The position numbers were made by a program, and so were the translations under genes. This document shows, in pieces, positions 1 to 6,671 of a stretch of 8,829 bases of DNA. The notes under the pieces are model-generated. The model worked only from the letters and a program-made list of their open reading frames with translations, was not told where the DNA came from and ran no database searches. The stretch is from an uncultured Lachnospiraceae bacterium (lineage in GTDB: Bacteria; Bacillota; Clostridia; Lachnospirales; Lachnospiraceae). Position 1 is the stretch's first letter, and every line of letters begins with the position of its first letter. The stretch is from NCBI GenBank assembly GCA_905193085.1, contig CAJJNI010000090.1, positions 1 to 8,829 on the forward strand, read 5' to 3'.

Positions 1-19
1 AATTTAATGGCTTTAAATC

Positions 20-48
20 TTGAAAAATAATCAAAATGATGGTAGTAT
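20..48 (+). promoter_or_regulatory. Candidate promoter of the HTH/HipA-like cassette
   Basis: A -35-like TTGAAA at 20-25 and a -10-like TAGTAT at 43-48 are separated by 17 bp. The predicted transcription start (about 55) falls only a few bases before the GGAGG ribosome site at 57-61, so the leader would be unusually short. The -10 is a 4/6 match, and stronger signals could lie upstream of the window. The operator-like palindrome at 30-40 lies in the spacer, which supports the placement. Confidence 0.35.
30..40. promoter_or_regulatory. Operator-like palindrome ATCA-N3-TGAT
   Basis: The sequence ATCAAAATGAT is an inverted repeat with 4-bp arms and a 3-bp centre, lying between the candidate -35 and -10 upstream of the HTH gene. 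XRE-type antitoxins usually repress their own operon by binding such palindromes, so this is a plausible autoregulatory site. The exact reverse complement of this 11-mer (ATCATTTTGAT) recurs at 1490-1500, and a variant (ATCAATTTGAT) at 1458-1468. In A+T-rich DNA such a short site can arise by chance. Confidence 0.35.
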
Positions 49-68
49 ATGGATATGGAGGCGATTTG

Positions 69-605
69 ATGAGACAATTTATTACCCCTAAATATACTAC
101 AGCAGATAAAATCAAATCAGTAAGAAAAAAGCTTGGTCTGACGCAGAAGGAATTTGCGGAGTTTATCGGCGTTTCTAAACCAACGGTTGAGAGGTGGGAA
201 GTGTCGGAAAAGAAGATTACAGGTGCAATAGTTCTTCTGGTTCAGATACTGGACAGTAAGATTGCACAGTCGCTGGAGATACCGCCCAAGAAATATCCTT
301 TACGATTATGGTATATGTATAAGGACCAGGTTTGTACATTGATAGATGTAGATGAGTTATCTCATTATGTCGAGATAGTAAATTATAATAATAATGTTTT
401 ATTCCGGGCGTTTGGTAATAATCTGACCCCCACATTTGAAGACTATCAGGAGTTTATCGAATCAAGATGTTTTCCGAGAGAAAGAGATAAGATGAAACTT
501 ATTCTTAAAGACTTAAATATACCGTTTTATGACCCAATAATGATTATAAAGAAAACAGAAGGACGCATGGCGGAAGATAATTTCTGGATAAAGATAGAAT
601 TATAA
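69..605 (+). CDS. XRE-family HTH protein with C-terminal HipS-like domain (putative antitoxin)
   Basis: This is a 178-residue protein. The start at 69 is chosen because GGAGG at 57-61 precedes it by 7 bp; the in-frame ATG at 36 lacks a ribosome site. Residues about 12-62 form an XRE/Cro helix-turn-helix, with LTQKEFAEFIGVSKPTVERW spanning the two DNA-contact helices. A second domain (about 77-178) carries ESRCFPRERDK and a terminal GRMAEDNFW motif. From memory, this pattern occurs in small Firmicutes proteins encoded beside HipA-like kinases, and it also resembles the region preceding the kinase core in some longer HipA-like proteins. A HipA-like kinase gene follows after 29 bp. I infer an antitoxin and autorepressor whose C-terminal half binds the kinase, analogous to fused HipB plus HipS. 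The HTH call is secure; the antitoxin role and the HipS comparison are inference. An alternative is a plain transcription regulator. Confidence 0.8.
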   Translation: MRQFITPKYTTADKIKSVRKKLGLTQKEFAEFIGVSKPTVERWEVSEKKITGAIVLLVQILDSKIAQSLEIPPKKYPLRLWYMYKDQVCTLIDVDELSHYVEIVNYNNNVLFRAFGNNLTPTFEDYQEFIESRCFPRERDKMKLILKDLNIPFYDPIMIIKKTEGRMAEDNFWIKIEL

Positions 606-634
606 CTTAGAACAATAACTTTGGAGGTGCAGCG

Positions 635-1453
635 ATGGAGGTTGAATTATTTGAGCAGCATATTGTGACTACAGAGCGCCATTCTTCAAAAGGAAATCAG
701 TTGAAGTGGAAAGACGGTGAGATTTGGTATAAGGCGGATTATACCGGGTATGAGGGATTGTCAGAATATATAATTTCAAATCTTCTTAAGAAATCAAGTC
801 TTAACAGTAAGGAATTTGTAATTTACGAACCTGTAAATATCAGATACAAAAATAATGTGTTTACAGGGGTAAAAAGTAATGATTTTTTAGATGATGACTG
901 GCAGATTATCACATTGGAAAGATTGTTTAAAGAGTTTTATGGAAAAAGCCTGTACGAGACTGTCTGGAAGATACAGGGTATCATGCCAAGATTTAAATTT
1001 ATGATAGAACAGATGGAGAGAATTACTAGTATAACTGATATGGGGGTCTATTTTGCAAAACTATTTACAATAGATGCATTTTTTCTGAATGAAGACAGGC
1101 ATATGCACAATATAGCAGTTTTGATAAATGAAGAAAAAAAATTTAAACTGTGTCCGATATTTGACAATGGTGCTTCATTATTATCAGATACAAAAATGGA
1201 TTATCCGCTTGATGAAGATGTTTTTTCGCTGTTAAAAGAAGTCAGGGCGAAATCTATAAGTACAGATTTTGATGAACAGTTAGATGCAGCAGAAATGCTT
1301 TATGATGATACAATTAAATTTTATTTCACACAAAAAGATGTGAACGATTTGCTTGATTCTATAACAATATATGATAAAAAAGAGATAGAAAGAGTAAGAA
1401 CAATTATTTTTAATCAGATGAATAAATATAATTATATGTTCCAAAAAAGATAA
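635..1453 (+). CDS. HipA-like Ser/Thr kinase, short HipT/CtkA-type (putative toxin)
   Basis: This 272-residue protein has HipA C-terminal kinase motifs. Residues 17-24 (SSKGNQLK) match the glycine-rich SxxGxQxK loop, whose serines are autophosphorylated in HipA/HipT. K33 in WYKAD is the likely ATP lysine, followed by the acidic helix around EGLSEY (40-45). LNEDRHMHN (151-159) is the catalytic loop with base D154 and metal ligand N159. PIFDNGASLL (174-183) supplies the second metal aspartate, D177. All key residues look intact, so an active cytosolic kinase is expected. E. coli HipA is about 440 residues with roughly 150 before the loop; here only 16 precede it, so the N-terminal subdomain is missing, as in stand-alone HipT. 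Known relatives phosphorylate aminoacyl-tRNA synthetases; the target here is unknown. Ribosome site GGAGGTG is at 623-629. It is probably co-transcribed with the HTH gene. Confidence 0.85.
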   Translation: MEVELFEQHIVTTERHSSKGNQLKWKDGEIWYKADYTGYEGLSEYIISNLLKKSSLNSKEFVIYEPVNIRYKNNVFTGVKSNDFLDDDWQIITLERLFKEFYGKSLYETVWKIQGIMPRFKFMIEQMERITSITDMGVYFAKLFTIDAFFLNEDRHMHNIAVLINEEKKFKLCPIFDNGASLLSDTKMDYPLDEDVFSLLKEVRAKSISTDFDEQLDAAEMLYDDTIKFYFTQKDVNDLLDSITIYDKKEIERVRTIIFNQMNKYNYMFQKR

Positions 1454-1510
1454 AACCATCAATTTGATTGTTATTTTGATTTTAAAACAATCATTTTGAT
1501 GGTTTTTCTT
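1453..1510. terminator. Large bidirectional terminator hairpin
   Basis: Arms at 1453-1472 and 1486-1505 pair at 18 of 20 positions around a 13-nt loop, starting at the last base of the kinase stop codon. T-rich sequence follows on the + strand (TTTTTCTTT), and on the - strand the hairpin is followed by TTTTATCTTTTTT. It therefore fits a shared terminator between the convergent kinase and prs genes. The stem is A+T-rich and unusually long, and each arm contains an ATCA-N3-TGAT motif. No gene is seen in 1454-1611. Confidence 0.7.
1458..1500. repeat. Two further ATCA-N3-TGAT motifs within the terminator
   Basis: ATCAATTTGAT (1458-1468) and ATCATTTTGAT (1490-1500) share the arms of the promoter palindrome at 30-40, and the second is its exact reverse complement. 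The wider flanks also agree: AATCA-N3-TGATGGT occurs at both 29-43 and 1489-1503. They may be extra binding sites for the HTH protein, remnants of cassette ends, or simply the symmetry of the hairpin stem. Confidence 0.35.
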
Positions 1511-1611
1511 TCGCTAAACAAAATGAGATTATTTTTGTGTATTTTTTCTATATTTGCTCATTTATAGTAACAAATGTTATTTATCGCAGATTATATATTT
1601 ACAGTCCGATA

Positions 1612-2784
1612 TTACATCTCACCATTTTTATATTTTTTGAGAATCTTCTGAATTCTTTCGACCGGGTCAAGAAGTTTGCTTATTGAACCGTCATGGTTAA
1701 GTGTATCAATTATGAGGGCAATGTATTTACTCATATCGCAGTTAATATAGTAAGGACTCTCTAACAACTCTGGTGTCTGATATACGAGGTTTGTTGTAAG
1801 AACTCTGTCGATAAGACCTTTGTGGTATGCATCATCAAATTTCTTAAGACCGTTTGTGAACAGACCGAATGTAGCCATTACAAAAATCTTGCGGGCTTTG
1901 CGTCGTTTTAATTCAGTTGCTACTTCAATCATGCTGTCGCCTGAAGAAATCATGTCATCAATAATTATGACATCTTTGCCTTCTACAGAAGAACCTAAAA
2001 ATTCATGAGCCACGATAGGGTTTCTTCCATCGACAATCTTAGTGTAATCTCTTCTCTTGTAGAACATACCCATATCAAGACCGAGAACATTTGCAAGATA
2101 TACAGCTCTGTTAGTACCGCCTTCATCAGGACTTATTACCATCATGTGGTCGCTGTCAATCTGAAGTTCTTTCTCTGTACGAAGAAGTCCTTTGATGAAC
2201 TGGTATGCAGGCTGTACAGTTTCAAAACTGTTTAACGGAATAGAGTTCTGTACACGAGGGTCATGTGCATCAAATGTGATGATGTTATCTACCCCCATTT
2301 TTACTAATTCCTGAAGTGCAAGTGCGCAGTCAAGAGATTCACGGCCATTACGCTTGTGCTGGCGGCTTTCATACAAAAATGGCATGATGACAGTTATTCT
2401 TTTGGCTTTTCCACCGACTGCTGCAATGACTCTCTTTAAATCCTGATAATGGTCATCTGGTGACATGCTGTTTCTGTAACCACACAGAGAATATTGAAGA
2501 TTATAGTTAGTCACATCTACCATAAGATATAAATCATCACCACGAACTGATTCATTGATGATACCCTTAGCTTCACCTGAACCAAATCTTGGAACTTTGG
2601 CATCTACAATATATGAATCTTTAAGGTAACTGAACACAGGAAGAGAATCGCCATATTCTTCGCTTCTCTCTTTGCGCCATTGAACAAGATAATTGTCAAC
2701 AGATTTTCCGAGGCTTTCACAGCTTTTGAGTGGAATAAGTCCAAGAGCGCCTACAGGTATTGTTTCAAGATTTTGCTTTTTCAT
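1612..2784 (-). CDS. prs: Ribose-phosphate pyrophosphokinase (PRPP synthetase), long form
   Basis: This enzyme makes PRPP from ribose 5-phosphate and ATP for purine, pyrimidine, NAD, His and Trp synthesis in the cytosol. The 390-residue product shows the family motifs in order: FGSGE (67-71), VRG (80-82), the MPFLYESRQHKRNGRE segment (134-149), FDAHDP (171-176), SPDEGGTNRA (218-227), KRRDY of the catalytic flexible loop (243-247) and DDMISSGDSM of the PRPP-binding loop (276-285). It is about 70-80 residues longer than classical 310-320-residue Prs, with an N-terminal extension of about 50 residues, and its PRPP loop reads ISSGD where DTGGT-like sequence is usual. GGAGG (complement of 2794-2798) precedes the start, only 15 bp after the helicase-loader stop, so it is the last gene of the dnaD-dnaI-prs operon. 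Identification is firm; oligomeric class and allosteric control are not inferable. Confidence 0.95.
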   Translation of the reverse strand: MKKQNLETIPVGALGLIPLKSCESLGKSVDNYLVQWRKERSEEYGDSLPVFSYLKDSYIVDAKVPRFGSGEAKGIINESVRGDDLYLMVDVTNYNLQYSLCGYRNSMSPDDHYQDLKRVIAAVGGKAKRITVIMPFLYESRQHKRNGRESLDCALALQELVKMGVDNIITFDAHDPRVQNSIPLNSFETVQPAYQFIKGLLRTEKELQIDSDHMMVISPDEGGTNRAVYLANVLGLDMGMFYKRRDYTKIVDGRNPIVAHEFLGSSVEGKDVIIIDDMISSGDSMIEVATELKRRKARKIFVMATFGLFTNGLKKFDDAYHKGLIDRVLTTNLVYQTPELLESPYYINCDMSKYIALIIDTLNHDGSISKLLDPVERIQKILKKYKNGEM

Positions 2785-2799
2785 AAAAGTTGTCCTCCG

Positions 2800-3789
2800 T
2801 TAAATTAAAGATAATCGTTTCTTGACGCGGATATCATCGCCATAGAGTTTGATAATTTTATAGTTAAGAGAGATTCGTGAAGAAATTCTCTCTGAATATT
2901 TGTCCCTGAGATCATTCAGGGAAAGGTTAGTTGAAATAATCGTTGATTTTTTCTGTAAATGTCTTTCGTTGAGACATGTAAATAATGATGTTGCTACAAA
3001 TGCATTGATAAGTTCTGTTCCCAAATCATCAATTATAAGCAGGTCGCAGGAAACAATGTCCTGCTGGATGGAATTCTTTTTGCTTTCATCCCTTGAAAAA
3101 GTTGCTTCGCCAAGTTGTGCAAATAATTGTGTTGCGCTAAAATATAAAACAGAATAAGACTGCTCTAAAATTTCTTTGGCAATGCAGTTTGTCAGAAATG
3201 TCTTACCGGTTCCCGGGTTTCCACACAATAACAGATTCTGGTATTCAAGTGAAAACTGGCGTATGAAAAGCTTGGCTGTTTCAACAGCCTTGGTTGCAGT
3301 ATTTAACGGACTGATACCGGTCTTTGCATCTGCCTTGTCAGAGTAAAAATCAAGCCGGAAAGTATTGAAATTTTCTTCCTCCAGAATATCCTTTATATTA
3401 GATTGTGTATATAGCAAATCGATTGATGCCTGAACAAAACAATGACATTTGCTGCCATCTTTTGTGTAACCTGTATCTTTACAGTCAGGACATGTATAAA
3501 CAGGTTTAAGATAATCTTCCGGAAAATGATAATCTGAAAGAAGCTTTTGCTTCTCTTTTGACAAAACATCAAGCTGTTGTTTCAGAGTAGTGATTGCCTG
3601 TGCATCTCCCTCAATTAATTTTTTGGCCTGCTTAATTGAAATATCGGCCACTTCGCGGTCAATTGCTTTCATGCGGGGAATTTCACTGTATACTTCTTCT
3701 TTGCGCATGTCCTGTATACGACGGTTTTTCGATTGCGTTTCATCGTATTTGCGCATTATTGCCTGGTATTGACTATTGTTTAACGACAT
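2800..3789 (-). CDS. DnaI/DnaC-like replicative helicase loader (AAA+ ATPase)
   Basis: This 329-residue protein is expected to load the replicative DnaB-type helicase at the origin or at restart sites. Residues about 35-90 are charged and helical, probably coiled coil. CPDC (100-103) plus CHC (115-117) form a small zinc-binding cluster like that of DnaI helicase-binding domains. The AAA+ core has Walker A GNPGTGKT (190-197), Walker B LLIIDDLG (250-257), sensor-1 STN (286-288) and the arginine-bearing ERISSRI segment (300-306). The overall pattern fits the DnaC/DnaI/IstB family. IstB of IS21 elements is rejected as an identity because the N-terminal zinc region is present and no transposase is adjacent. 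GGAGGT (complement of 3795-3800) precedes the start, and the gene lies 14 bp downstream of the dnaD-like gene, its natural functional partner. Confidence 0.9.
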   Translation of the reverse strand: MSLNNSQYQAIMRKYDETQSKNRRIQDMRKEEVYSEIPRMKAIDREVADISIKQAKKLIEGDAQAITTLKQQLDVLSKEKQKLLSDYHFPEDYLKPVYTCPDCKDTGYTKDGSKCHCFVQASIDLLYTQSNIKDILEEENFNTFRLDFYSDKADAKTGISPLNTATKAVETAKLFIRQFSLEYQNLLLCGNPGTGKTFLTNCIAKEILEQSYSVLYFSATQLFAQLGEATFSRDESKKNSIQQDIVSCDLLIIDDLGTELINAFVATSLFTCLNERHLQKKSTIISTNLSLNDLRDKYSERISSRISLNYKIIKLYGDDIRVKKRLSLI

Positions 3790-3803
3790 ATTTTACCTCC
3801 ATT

Positions 3804-4982
3804 TTAAAGTCTGGAAAGCTGCTCTTCTAAAGCATCATAATCAGTTGAACGCTGGTTAAAATTATTGAACGAATTACCGGATACTTTATTTACATTGCTG
3901 ACTTTAGATGTTGAAGGCGGTGTCTGTGAAGCGGCGGCTTTGCTCTGGTTGTGCAGTGCATCTAATGTTGCAATATCCTGTCTGCTTACAACACCGTTTT
4001 TGTACCAGTTTGTTATTATTTTATCTGCGTAAGTAAATGGCGCTGCCTGATTTCCTTTCTTCATCGTTCTTGCACATGCTTCAAGTACAATTTCCAAATC
4101 AAAATGATAGGTATGCAGCCATTTATTCATGTATTCAATTTCATTATCTACCGGGTAGCGGTCTCTTATTCCAAAAGCTTTCATAACCGTAAAATAATCT
4201 TTGTTGTGGGTATTGCCTTCTTCTTTTGCTTCGGAGACTGTCTTAATTCCCTTCTGTGCCCATGAAAGGGCAACTTTTTCAATATATGCCATGCTGCGTT
4301 TGTCATTTGAAACACAGTATTCAATAAGATATTCAATAAGGTCAGGTGAAAAATGCAGTGTATCATAAAAATAATAAACTTTCATTGTCTCATCTGGTGT
4401 AAGCGGCTTTTTCAAATATGTTTCAGCCATTATAAGAATCTCTTTAATTCTTGAATTGTCTGCAGAAGTAAAATCCATCTGCTTTGAAGGCTCTGATTTC
4501 ATTGCAGTAGCAGTCTGGTAAGCATTTACTGCGGTAGCAGTGCTTTTCCTGACATGCATGGGTTCATCAACAGAGTCGTGTGTGTCATTTGCCGCTGCAA
4601 TCTGAGGTGCTACAGAATTAAACGATGCAGGAGTGTAATATTTATAATTATTTTCACTAACATTTTCTTTCTTGTATATACCGGTCTGTGGCATTTCGTT
4701 TATTGAAATACCAACGATTTCAGAACCGTTTACGGCCAATGTAAGTAATTCCTTTTTCTCCCAGTAGCGTAATGCCCTGCATACATCATTTTCGGTAAGA
4801 TTGAAAAGATCTGCTATGAGAGATATAGAGAAATTTTCTGGTGTATGGGCAGAGCATCTTAATAAGTATATATAAACTTTTACAAAATCACCGTTGGCTT
4901 CACTCATTTCATTATCTATGAAATTGTTTGGCAGCATAGTAAAATCAGTTTTCTGCCTTGTTTGTAAAAATAAATTACCCAT
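3804..4982 (-). CDS. DnaD-like replication initiation protein
   Basis: This 392-residue protein has an N-terminal winged-helix region (about 15-95, around a FSISLIADLF...VCRALRYWEKKELL segment) typical of the DnaD/DnaB N-terminal domain. A low-complexity Ala/Thr/Ser linker (about 115-175) follows. Two tandem DnaB_2-type (DDBH2) domains come next: the first, at about 178-250, contains YIEKVALSW (233-241); the second, at about 262-340, contains YADKIITNW (318-326). Both match the YxxxIxxxW signature used for single-stranded DNA contact in this family. The polar C-terminal tail (about 345-392) looks disordered. Two DDBH2 copies recall B. subtilis DnaB, while the architecture is commonly annotated DnaD in Clostridia. 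It probably works with the downstream helicase loader. The ribosome site is AAGGAG (complement of 4994-4999), 11 bp from the start. Confidence 0.88.
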   Translation of the reverse strand: MGNLFLQTRQKTDFTMLPNNFIDNEMSEANGDFVKVYIYLLRCSAHTPENFSISLIADLFNLTENDVCRALRYWEKKELLTLAVNGSEIVGISINEMPQTGIYKKENVSENNYKYYTPASFNSVAPQIAAANDTHDSVDEPMHVRKSTATAVNAYQTATAMKSEPSKQMDFTSADNSRIKEILIMAETYLKKPLTPDETMKVYYFYDTLHFSPDLIEYLIEYCVSNDKRSMAYIEKVALSWAQKGIKTVSEAKEEGNTHNKDYFTVMKAFGIRDRYPVDNEIEYMNKWLHTYHFDLEIVLEACARTMKKGNQAAPFTYADKIITNWYKNGVVSRQDIATLDALHNQSKAAASQTPPSTSKVSNVNKVSGNSFNNFNQRSTDYDALEEQLSRL

Positions 4983-5010
4983 AGTAAAAATTTCTCCTTA
5001 ATATCAAGTA

Positions 5011-5093
5011 AAATTAGCAATATCAGTATAGCATATTAAAGAAATTTTTTAAATACAAATTTCTTATATATTTCTAACTGATATTGCCAATTA
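5011..5093. repeat. 83-bp near-palindromic element between murC and dnaD
   Basis: Outer arms 5011-5027 and 5077-5093 match at 15 of 17 positions, including a perfect 11-bp GCAATATCAGT/ACTGATATTGC. Inner arms around AGAAATTT/AAATTTCT (about 5040-5063) continue the symmetry, with some mismatched A/T in between. The element fills most of the 129-bp gap. Candidate roles are an operator pair, an intercistronic RNA hairpin, a weak murC terminator (no strong T run follows on the - strand) or a small palindromic mobile element. It overlaps a candidate promoter for dnaD. Confidence 0.6.
5025..5053 (-). promoter_or_regulatory. Candidate promoter for dnaD-dnaI-prs
   Basis: On the - strand an extended -10, TGCTATACT, occupies 5033-5025, with TTTAAA at 5053-5048 as a weak -35 and a 17-bp spacer. 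Initiation would fall near 5018, giving a leader of roughly 36 nt with the AAGGAG ribosome site in it. The -10 abuts the GCAATATCAGT arm of the palindrome, so a protein bound there could block transcription. Read-through from murC is also possible. Confidence 0.45.
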
Positions 5094-5111
5094 TTTTAGC
5101 TGGTTTGTTAA

Positions 5112-6491
5112 TTATTTTCCAAGAAGCTTTTCACCTAATTTGTAAATGTCTCCGGCACCCATTGTTATTATTAAATCCCCGTCATTGCACTCGCGAAGAA
5201 GAAATGTTTCTGCCTCATCAAAGGATTCAAAATAATGTGAGTTGGGGTTATATTTCTTTATTTCTTCGGAGAGAAGTTCTGAACTTACTCCAAGCGTATC
5301 TGTTTCTCTGGCTGCATAAATATCGAGTAAAAGCACATTGTCGGCAAGAGACAGTGCTTTTGCAAAGTCGCTGAAAAATGCTTTTGTACGTGTATAAGTG
5401 TGAGGCTGGAATGCACACCATATTTTATTGTGTGGATAATTTTTTGCAGCAGTGAGAGTTGCCTTGATTTCCGTCGGGTGATGTGCGTAGTCATCAATAA
5501 TTGTGACATTTCCGATTTTGCCTTTGTATTCAAAACGACGGTCAGTTCCTGTAAAGGAAGATAAACCGTTTGCTATAGAAGTATCTGAAATTCCCATATG
5601 TCTGCATACAGCTATTACTGCAAGTGAATTGCTTACATTGTGTATGCCTGTGACGGACAGTTTGATGTGCAGCGTCTTTTCGCCGTTTTCAACCAAATCA
5701 TAAGATGGGTGGCCGAGCTCGTCATAAGTAATGTCAGTTGCTGTAAAATCAGCATTCCCTGTAGAACTGTAAGTAGATACAGGGCATTTAAGTCCTTTGG
5801 TAATTTCTGTTACATTGTCAATGTCATTATTAATTACAAGAAGGCCGTTTTGTGGTATTTTATGTGCGAATTCCGTAAAAGATTTACGGATATCATTTAT
5901 GTCCTTGAAGAAATCAAGGTGGTCTTCTTCAATATTCAGAATGATTCCGATTGTCGGAAAAAGAGACAGAAAACTGTTAGTATATTCACATGCTTCTGTT
6001 ACAAATGAAGGTCCTTTTCCAACGCGGATATTTCCACCGATTGAATGGAGTATTCCGCCGACTGAAATTGTAGGGTCTGTATTTTCTTTCAGAAGAATTT
6101 CTGTGAGCATGGAAGTTGTTGTTGTTTTTCCATGAGTTCCTGATACCGCAACGGAAGTTTCATAATTAGTCATTAACTGGCCGAGCAGTTCAGCTCTTGT
6201 GAGCATAGGGATATTCATTTCCACAGCGGCACGAAATTCCGGATTATCTTTGTGGATTGCCGCAGTGTATACAACAGCGTCTATATCATTAGTAATATTT
6301 TCTGCACACTGACCAATTTTGATAATTGCGCCAAGAGAAGATAAGTGTTCTGTGAGAGGTGAAGAAGCTCTGTCAGAACCTGAAATTGTAAATCCACGGT
6401 CTAATAAAACCTGGGCAAGACCGCTCATGCTGATACCGCCAATACCGATAAAATGTAAATGGGCCGGTTTGTTAAAATTTATTTTATACAT
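5112..6491 (-). CDS. murC: UDP-N-acetylmuramate--L-alanine ligase
   Basis: MurC adds L-alanine to UDP-N-acetylmuramate using ATP, the first step of peptide stem assembly for peptidoglycan, in the cytoplasm. The 459-residue product has the MurC N-terminal nucleotide-sugar motif IGIGGISMSG (15-24), P-loop SGTHGKTTTT (117-126), NIEEDHLDFF (187-196 region), GTDRRFEYKG (315-324), DDYAHHPTE (333-341), FQPHTYTRT (361-369) and a final MGAGDIY (444-450). All are expected Mur-ligase residues and the length is normal. The reading frame is open upstream to 6563, but I start at 6491: AGGA lies 9 bp upstream, the protein then begins MYKINF just before the Rossmann motif, and the candidate promoter at 6535-6563 overlaps the longer version. 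It is divergent from glgC. Confidence 0.95.
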   Translation of the reverse strand: MYKINFNKPAHLHFIGIGGISMSGLAQVLLDRGFTISGSDRASSPLTEHLSSLGAIIKIGQCAENITNDIDAVVYTAAIHKDNPEFRAAVEMNIPMLTRAELLGQLMTNYETSVAVSGTHGKTTTTSMLTEILLKENTDPTISVGGILHSIGGNIRVGKGPSFVTEACEYTNSFLSLFPTIGIILNIEEDHLDFFKDINDIRKSFTEFAHKIPQNGLLVINNDIDNVTEITKGLKCPVSTYSSTGNADFTATDITYDELGHPSYDLVENGEKTLHIKLSVTGIHNVSNSLAVIAVCRHMGISDTSIANGLSSFTGTDRRFEYKGKIGNVTIIDDYAHHPTEIKATLTAAKNYPHNKIWCAFQPHTYTRTKAFFSDFAKALSLADNVLLLDIYAARETDTLGVSSELLSEEIKKYNPNSHYFESFDEAETFLLRECNDGDLIITMGAGDIYKLGEKLLGK

Positions 6492-6534
6492 AAAAACACA
6501 TCCTGTTCTAAAATTTTTGTTAAGTTGCAGTAAT

Positions 6535-6563
6535 AGTATAACTATTTGCTTTAAAAATGACAA
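6535..6563 (-). promoter_or_regulatory. Probable murC promoter
   Basis: On the - strand TTGTCA (6563-6558) and TATACT (6540-6535) are separated by exactly 17 bp, each a 5/6 match to the sigma-A consensus. The predicted start near 6528 gives a leader of about 37 nt before the murC start at 6491. This also argues against the longer upstream translation start. Confidence 0.6.
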
Positions 6564-6606
6564 TAGGTATAAGGTAAATTTTTTAAGTAGTAACAGTTAA
6601 TTTATT

Positions 6607-6628
6607 AATAAGTAGATATATACTTATT
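6607..6628. promoter_or_regulatory. Operator-like inverted repeat in the murC/glgC intergenic region
   Basis: AATAAGTA and TACTTATT form a perfect 8-bp inverted repeat separated by GATATA. It lies between the divergent promoters, about 44 bp upstream of the murC -35 and the same distance upstream of the glgC -35. The position suits a regulator binding site, but no regulator gene is nearby and A+T-rich palindromes are common. Confidence 0.3.
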
Positions 6629-6671
6629 GTGTGAATTGACAAAAAATGATTATTATTTTACCTAAATTATA

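Noticed and set aside
36..68. Upstream in-frame ATG start for the HTH gene (11 extra residues)
   Set aside because: It has no ribosome site and would overlap the candidate promoter; the ATG at 69 has GGAGG 7 bp upstream.
1521..1563. AAATGAG/CTCATTT inverted repeat as a separate prs terminator
   Set aside because: Seven base pairs with a 29-nt loop and only a short interrupted T stretch; the larger bidirectional hairpin at 1453-1505 is more convincing.
2800..3789. IstB of an IS21-type insertion sequence
   Set aside because: The protein has a DnaI-like zinc region, there is no IstA or terminal repeat, and it sits in an operon with a DnaD-like gene.
6492..6563. N-terminal extension of murC by 24 residues
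   Set aside because: The extension has no family similarity, and a good promoter (6535-6563) overlaps it; the ATG at 6491 gives the normal MurC length.
6636..6641. Perfect TTGACA as a -35 for glgC
   Set aside because: No acceptable -10 lies 16-18 bp downstream; the TTCACT/TATAAT pair at 6672-6700 is better.
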